Positions 1-4,600 of a stretch of DNA of 6,417 bases are shown piece after piece. Source of the DNA: Candidatus Heimdallarchaeota archaeon (GTDB lineage Archaea > Asgardarchaeota > Heimdallarchaeia > Heimdallarchaeales > Kariarchaeaceae); contig JAOUKW010000239.1 in NCBI GenBank assembly GCA_029882335.1, forward strand, positions 1 through 6,417, in the 5' to 3' direction. The notes beneath the pieces are model-generated. The model was given only the letters and a program-made list of their open reading frames with translations. It did no database searches and was not told the origin of the DNA. Each line of letters starts with the position of its first letter. Positions within the stretch are counted from its first letter, which is position 1. A program made the translations under genes and the position numbers.

Positions 1-369
1 TTCACCTTCAACTAATTTTATTTTAGATTCTATATTTGATATATTATTGTTTAGCTCTTTTATTTCCCCTTCTAGTTGATTATTTTTTGAATTATTTACA
101 TCCACTTCAGGCTGTAATTTTTCTATTAATTTTGTATCATCAGTGATATCAGTTTGTAATTTAGAAGTATTGTAATCTAATTCTTTAATGTCTTTTTGAA
201 ATTTATCAAAATCTTTGTTTATATCATCTTCACGATTGACTTCGTTTTTATACTCATCCTCTAAGATTTTTGCTTTTTCTTTCACAGTTTTATACTGGTC
301 ATTTACTGAATCAATTAACTTGTTAATTGTATTCAACATGTCTTTTATACCATCATCTACCTTATTCAT
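1..369 (-). CDS. Coiled-coil protein, partial (C-terminus off the left edge)
   Basis: An open frame reads from an ATG at 369-367 through to base 1 without a stop, giving 123 residues of an incomplete protein. The start is supported by AGGTGA 5 nt upstream. The sequence is highly charged (K, E, D, N rich) with hydrophobic residues in heptad-like spacing through most of its visible length, for example around KLIDSVNDQYKTVKEK (residues 17-32) and ELNNNISNIESKIKLVE (residues 105-121). A single proline (P87) may mark a break between two coiled-coil segments. I see no signal peptide, membrane segment or cysteine, so it is probably cytoplasmic. It lies 9 bp downstream of another coiled-coil gene on the same strand and is very likely co-transcribed with it; the two could form a hetero-oligomer, but that is inference. 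The family is not recognised. A C-terminal globular domain, such as a winged helix like its neighbour's, could lie beyond the edge. Confidence 0.85.
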   Translation of the reverse strand, partial: MNKVDDGIKDMLNTINKLIDSVNDQYKTVKEKAKILEDEYKNEVNREDDINKDFDKFQKDIKELDYNTSKLQTDITDDTKLIEKLQPEVDVNNSKNNQLEGEIKELNNNISNIESKIKLVEGE

Positions 370-374
370 ATAAC

Positions 375-380
375 TCACCT
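375..380 (-). promoter_or_regulatory. Ribosome-binding site overlapping the upstream stop codon
   Basis: The minus strand reads AGGTGA with a 5-nt spacer (GTTAT) before the ATG at 369. Its first two bases are the last two bases of the TAG stop of the upstream coiled-coil gene, so the two genes are only 9 bp apart. This supports a shared transcript and possibly translational coupling. Confidence 0.75.
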
Positions 381-1107
381 ATACATCCATCTTACTCAGT
401 ACAGTAAATATACCATTACTCTCATCAAATTCAACTTTGCCAAGAGCTACAAAATCTTTCAACGTTTGTTTAACAACATCTCTACCCACACCAGATGTCA
501 TTACTAACTGATCAAAATTCTTTATTCCAGGTTGGTTAACTACTTTAATTACATCATATCTTGGATCTTTAATATAACCCTCTTTAAGAAATATTTGTAA
601 TATTTTATACTGGTTATCTGCAGACATAGTAAAATCTTCCAATTCACTTGTTTCAGATTCAATTTGTGATTTCATATCAATCAGATGTTTTTCAGAATTT
701 TCTATTTTCAAAGTAATATCTTTGATATTCGATTTTAGGGTATCTAATTCAGAAGATTTTTCTTTGAATTTAGTGTTTAATTCATCTACCTTTGCATTTA
801 ATTGAGATTTATCTGCTTCATTCTTAGAAATTTGCGATGTTAACTTTTCTTTTTCTTTCTCCAAGCCATCTTTTTCTCTTCTTGCATCTTCAAATTCCTG
901 TTTTAATTTCAAATACTCATTATGTTTTGATTGATAGATTTCTTTTTCAGCATTAACTTTTTTTTCTAATGTTTGCATGGATAATTCTGCTGAAATAACT
1001 TCTTGCTCCAAGGAACTAAGTTTTGATTTAATATTGGATAAGTTTTTTTCGCTATTATTTACTAGAGAGTCAATATCAATTTTTAATCTGTTGTAATTAT
1101 CTTTCAG
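379..1107 (-). CDS. Coiled-coil protein with C-terminal winged-helix-like domain
   Basis: The stop is TAG at 381-379. The frame is open back to an in-frame TAA at 1137-1135 but contains no upstream ATG or GTG. A TTG at 1011 would give 210 residues, but the 32 codons before it also encode coiled-coil sequence, and a perfect GGAGGT at 1119-1114 lies 6 nt before a CTG at 1107. I therefore place the start at CTG, giving 242 residues. Residues about 10-160 are a nearly uninterrupted K/E/Q-rich coiled coil. Residues about 181-238 look like a winged helix: helix DPRYDVIKVVNQ, a short helix NFDQLVMTSG, a recognition-type helix GRDVVKQTLKDFVALG, then a beta wing KVEFDESNGIFTVLS. No signal peptide or membrane segment is visible, so the protein is probably cytoplasmic. 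The domain order would fit a DNA-binding or chromosome-organising adaptor, or a protein-protein module as in ESCRT-type winged helices. I cannot choose between these and do not recognise a named family. Confidence 0.85.
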   Translation of the reverse strand: MKDNYNRLKIDIDSLVNNSEKNLSNIKSKLSSLEQEVISAELSMQTLEKKVNAEKEIYQSKHNEYLKLKQEFEDARREKDGLEKEKEKLTSQISKNEADKSQLNAKVDELNTKFKEKSSELDTLKSNIKDITLKIENSEKHLIDMKSQIESETSELEDFTMSADNQYKILQIFLKEGYIKDPRYDVIKVVNQPGIKNFDQLVMTSGVGRDVVKQTLKDFVALGKVEFDESNGIFTVLSKMDV

Positions 1108-1113
1108 AAAATT

Positions 1114-1119
1114 ACCTCC
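1114..1119 (-). promoter_or_regulatory. Strong ribosome-binding site that decides an unusual start
   Basis: The minus strand reads GGAGGT here, a full anti-16S complement, with a 6-nt spacer (AATTTT) before CTG at 1107. No ATG, GTG or TTG lies in the coding frame near it. An out-of-frame ATG at 1121-1119 overlaps the site and would encode only five residues before TGA. Confidence 0.75.
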
Positions 1120-1168
1120 ATTAATACTAATATTTTAATTCAAAAAATAAAACTATTACCTTTAATGA

Positions 1169-1176
1169 ATATTTAA
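1169..1176 (-). promoter_or_regulatory. Candidate TATA box for the coiled-coil operon
   Basis: The minus strand reads TTAAATAT about 62 bp before the CTG start. Archaeal initiation about 25 bp downstream would give a leader of roughly 40 nt that includes the GGAGGT site. The surrounding DNA is so AT-rich that similar octamers arise by chance; this is a weak call. Confidence 0.25.
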
Positions 1177-1373
1177 TTAATCAATATCAGACTTTTTTAA
1201 TCATATAAATTTGAAATTCAGAAAATATCATATCGGCGATGAAATTTATCATTTATAGTATGATTCAGTACTATTATCAAAAAAATTACATAATTAAGTT
1301 GATATCTTTATTAAATTAATCTACTTGGAAATACATTATTAATAAATAGCTAATTTTTAACTTAAATATATGA

Positions 1374-1387
1374 ATCAACATATTGAT
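1374..1387. repeat. Short inverted repeat ATCAA-N4-TTGAT
   Basis: Five-bp arms ATCAA (1374-1378) and TTGAT (1383-1387) flank CATA and overlap the first copy of the direct repeat by two bases. It is an operator-like arrangement, but the arms are short and the base composition makes chance occurrence easy. Confidence 0.25.
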
Positions 1388-1449
1388 GTAGGAAATAACT
1401 CATATTATGGCTTAAATTAAAAATATATGGATGTCAATGTAGGAAATAA
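1386..1449. repeat. 13-bp direct repeat pair, 51 bp apart
   Basis: ATGTAGGAAATAA occurs perfectly at 1386-1398 and again at 1437-1449. The 51-bp period is close to five turns of B-DNA, so both copies would face nearly the same side of the helix. A shorter partial copy, GGAAATA, lies at 1327-1333. A paired binding site for a regulator is plausible; a decayed tandem duplication is the alternative. Confidence 0.5.
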
Positions 1450-1486
1450 TTTGTTACATTAATATTAACCGCAAAATAATTAAATT

Positions 1487-1504
1487 TTGATTAACAAAAA
1501 TCAA
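1487..1504. repeat. Inverted repeat TTGATT-N6-AATCAA
   Basis: Six-bp arms at 1487-1492 and 1499-1504 flank AACAAA. The arms share the TTGAT/ATCAA core of the inverted repeat at 1374-1387 in opposite order. It lies about 120 bp before the large gene. Possible regulator site; weak because of AT richness. Confidence 0.3.
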
Positions 1505-1539
1505 TGTATATTAATTAAAACGTATCAACCATGCGAATA

Positions 1540-1558
1540 TTATTAAAAACCATAATAA
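1540..1558. repeat. Inverted repeat TTATTA-N7-TAATAA
   Basis: Six-bp arms at 1540-1545 and 1553-1558 sit just upstream of the candidate TATA box of the large gene, where a repressor or activator could act. All-AT arms make a chance origin likely. Confidence 0.2.
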
Positions 1559-1575
1559 AATATCGATTCATCTGA

Positions 1576-1583
1576 TATTTAAA
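1576..1583 (+). promoter_or_regulatory. Candidate archaeal TATA box for the giant surface protein gene
   Basis: TATTTAAA matches the archaeal TATA consensus and ends 40 bp before the ATG at 1624. Initiation about 25 bp downstream would leave a leader of some 16-20 nt, just long enough to contain the ribosome-binding site at 1613-1618. Spacing supports it; AT-rich surroundings weaken it. Confidence 0.4.
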
Positions 1584-1612
1584 TTTAATTTGAACTGTGT
1601 ATCAGTCAAACC

Positions 1613-1618
1613 AAGTGA
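1613..1618 (+). promoter_or_regulatory. Ribosome-binding site of the giant gene
   Basis: AAGTGA lies 5 nt before ATG at 1624. It differs by one base from the AGGTGA used with the same 5-nt spacing by the coiled-coil gene starting at 369. This favours the first ATG over the second in-frame ATG at 1630. Confidence 0.5.
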
Positions 1619-1623
1619 TTACT

Positions 1624-1698
1624 ATGAAAATGAAACATAGCCTTACATTAACATTATTTTTATTAACTTTGTTATTTTCAAATCAAGTTGTTTTAGCA
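1624..1698 (+). other. Sec-type signal peptide of the giant protein
   Basis: Residues 1-25 have a basic start (MKMKH), a hydrophobic core (LTLTLFLLTLLF) and a small-residue cleavage motif VLA before NNLGQ. There is no lipobox cysteine and no twin arginine, so export by Sec and cleavage after A25 is the simplest reading. Confidence 0.85.
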
Positions 1699-4600
1699 AA
1701 TAATCTAGGACAAAATACAGAAAACTTAATACAATATCAACAGGAACAAAGTCATTATTACAATTACAATGAAAAGTTAATTCAGGTAATTTATAGTGAA
1801 TATGATCCATTGTCTAAAAATACTGCAAATTCAATTATTAACTCAATAGGTCAACTTACACCAAATATTGAGGGAAATATTGTAAACGGGTATAATGATT
1901 TGCAAGATGTTGTTAAAAATACCGAATTTAAAATAAATGTGTATGTATATCCAAGTACCTTCGAAGGAATCGTTTTGGATAACACGAATACATTATTATT
2001 GTGGACTGATATGTCTATCTTACTTCAACAAAATTCAGATGTTCATCATGTTTTTGTGACCGGTAATACCAATGAATTATTGAAATATTCACTATCAAAG
2101 GTATATGGCAGTGGTGATGAAAAAGTAGATGCCAAATCATTATTCATGTACGCGTTATGGACAGTATCAGATATATTAAACAATAATTATGCAGCTAAAT
2201 ATCTATCACTGGGTGAAGATATAAAAAGAGCTTCATTAAAGTATTTTGCAGATAATTTTAATGATTTTATTTCACGTCAGATAAATCCTCAAGATCCTAT
2301 GGGAGTAGAAAATCCAGCTACTATACAATCTAGAATTGACCGATTTTTTGATGAAAATCCAGCATCAGTAACAAAAATTGTACCTGAAGGTTATTATTTT
2401 GATGAAGAATTGAAAAGAGATGTAAGTACAGATACAAATCAAATAAGAACCGATGGATATGGGCTGGATATATTTCCAATAGAATCGGCATCAGTGAGTG
2501 ATTTTATTTTACAATTATTACCTCTTGATAGTGGATTACGAGGCCCAGTTGGTGGAATTGTCGATGCTTTATTGAAACTCTTATTCGATGAATTAGGAGG
2601 CGCACTTGGTTTATCTGGAGATACAGTAGATCAAATTGTTCAATCTTTTCTCCAAATTCCCGATTTTATTGGTGCCATTAGTGATGGTGATTCAACTCGA
2701 ATAAAAGAGTTTATCAATAATATTTTACCTATGTTACCAATTCCTCAAGATTTAACTAAATACATAGATCTATTAATTGATGGATTATTTTTACTCAGAG
2801 GTAGTCAAACAGATATCACCAATTTTATTTCCAATGCTATCGTTACCATTACTCCTAATGTGACTTTGGGATCATTCCAATTATCAGATATTTTGAATGG
2901 ATTATTCACCCTAGGCAGTTCTGTCTTTGATAAAATTAATAATGGTGGGAATATAATGGATATAATTGTTAATGTATTTAACGAGGTAATAATAAGTAAT
3001 TTAACTCAATCAGTATTTTCAAATTCCACTATTTTTGGATTAACTCCATCTGAAATTTTAAGTCTAGGATCGAAAATTACAACTACTATTGGAATGGTAA
3101 TTAACTTAATTAATACTCAGTCAATTGTTGGACTTGTCCAGGAATATGGACCTACATTATTAAATGTCGTTTTTTCAGAACTTGGTATATCTACAGTAAA
3201 TAGTGAAATCATCATGTTAGGTGTATCTGCTATATTAACTGCAGCTGGGGTGATACAAGATACTACTATTGAAGATGTATTGATTGAATTAGTTTCAAAA
3301 ATTTCAACCGCAAGCAATAATACCATCGTGGAGCAAATTGGCAAAGTAGTTCAAGCAATAGGTAATGCAACTGAAAGTGAAATTACTGATATTGCATCTT
3401 TTAAAAATAATGTAATCGATCCGCTATTAAATGCATTAGATCTAAACGCGGATTTTGAAAACGCAATTAAGGACATAGCAACCCTAGCTGTAGCAATATC
3501 CAATGCAGAATTAAACTTGGACAATACAACAACAATTGTTACATTAACTGCCAATTTATTAAAAGGAGTAGGTGTGTTAAATAATCAACATGTTGATGTT
3601 ATTTCTAAAGTCATTAATTACATCGGATATATTGTCAATTATATTGAACATCCAACTAATTTCCTTAATTTGTTGGGATTAGAAACAGATGCACCTCAAA
3701 ATCTACAAGAAGCTATACCTAAATTAATTAAAACCATTGGTAATTTTGTCAAATCAAATCTAATTAATGATTCATCATCTGAAGCTAATGATATAATTAA
3801 TCATATCAGTGAAGGAGTTGCTCTAATAGTACAATTAATCAGTGAATTTCAAGGGAATTCCCTTAAAGGAATATTATTAACATTATTACAAGGTGCAACT
3901 TATACAATTTCACAATTTACAGACATAAATATAACTGCCTACGTCGAACTTGCTAAAGCAGTATTTGGCCAAATTGTTGGTTTATTTGATACTCCACCTA
4001 CCTTAGAAGAAACTCTTGCCATTGTATCATCATTAGTTCCTGAATCAATACTTCCTGCTTCAGATCTTAATACCATTGTAAGTTTGGTTCTCACACTCAG
4101 AGATGTATTTACTAATGGATTCAGTACAATATTTGCCCAATTAACAGAATGGCTGATTGGCTTAGCAACTGATTTAATTACTAGTTTATCTTCCGAAATT
4201 GGTGGTCTACTAGGTAATGCAGCAACTACGTTATTTGAAATCAATTTACCACTAAGTATAGGACCGTTTAGTTTATTTACAATTGAATTATCTTTAGGTA
4301 TTTCACCAGGTTTTGAATTTAACACTGAAAAATTCTCCCAAATGATTGTTGATCTTGTATTTAAGGGAACAACCGTATTTAATGGAAATATGAGTCCATT
4401 TGAAGTGTTTAAAGAAATATTATCATTTTTCTCAATTGTTCCTGAATTTGAAGCTAGACTTGAAATCAAAGATTTTGGTTCTGGAGAAAATAGTTTTCTA
4501 TCATTCATGCTCGAGTCGTTAGGAGTTCAACTTTCATTCTCTGGTTATGGATTCTTCAAGTTATTACTATTCAAATTTCAAAATGGCTCATTCAATTTTG

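Larger units (their letters stand above)
1108..1623. other. Long AT-rich divergent intergenic region
   Basis: These 516 bp separate two divergently oriented transcription units. I find no convincing gene: all frames are cut by frequent stops, the longest ATG-initiated stretches inspected are under 20 codons without ribosome-binding sites, and there is no tRNA-like or GC-rich folded element. The only locally GC-richer patch is a near-palindrome ATCGGCGAT near 1234. The region holds the ribosome-binding sites and candidate promoters for both sides plus short direct and inverted repeats listed separately. Its length, well above the 9-bp gap in the adjacent operon, leaves room for regulator binding. 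Confidence 0.8.

Noticed and set aside
1009..1011. TTG as the start of the first coiled-coil gene
   Set aside because: It has no ribosome-binding site, and 32 upstream in-frame codons continue the coiled coil back to a perfectly placed GGAGGT.
1370..1462. Two tiny in-phase ORFs (16 and 11 codons) both containing V-G-N-N
   Set aside because: The similarity comes from the 13-bp direct repeat falling in the same phase. Neither has a ribosome-binding site and both are too short to support as genes.
3117..3554. Two shorter minus-strand open frames (75 and 67 codons)
   Set aside because: Both are antisense to the helical region of the giant CDS, use weak TTG starts and look like composition shadows.
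3939..4508. 189-codon open frame on the minus strand
   Set aside because: It lies wholly antisense to the giant CDS, has no ribosome-binding site or domain-like sequence, and is explained by the codon bias of the sense gene.
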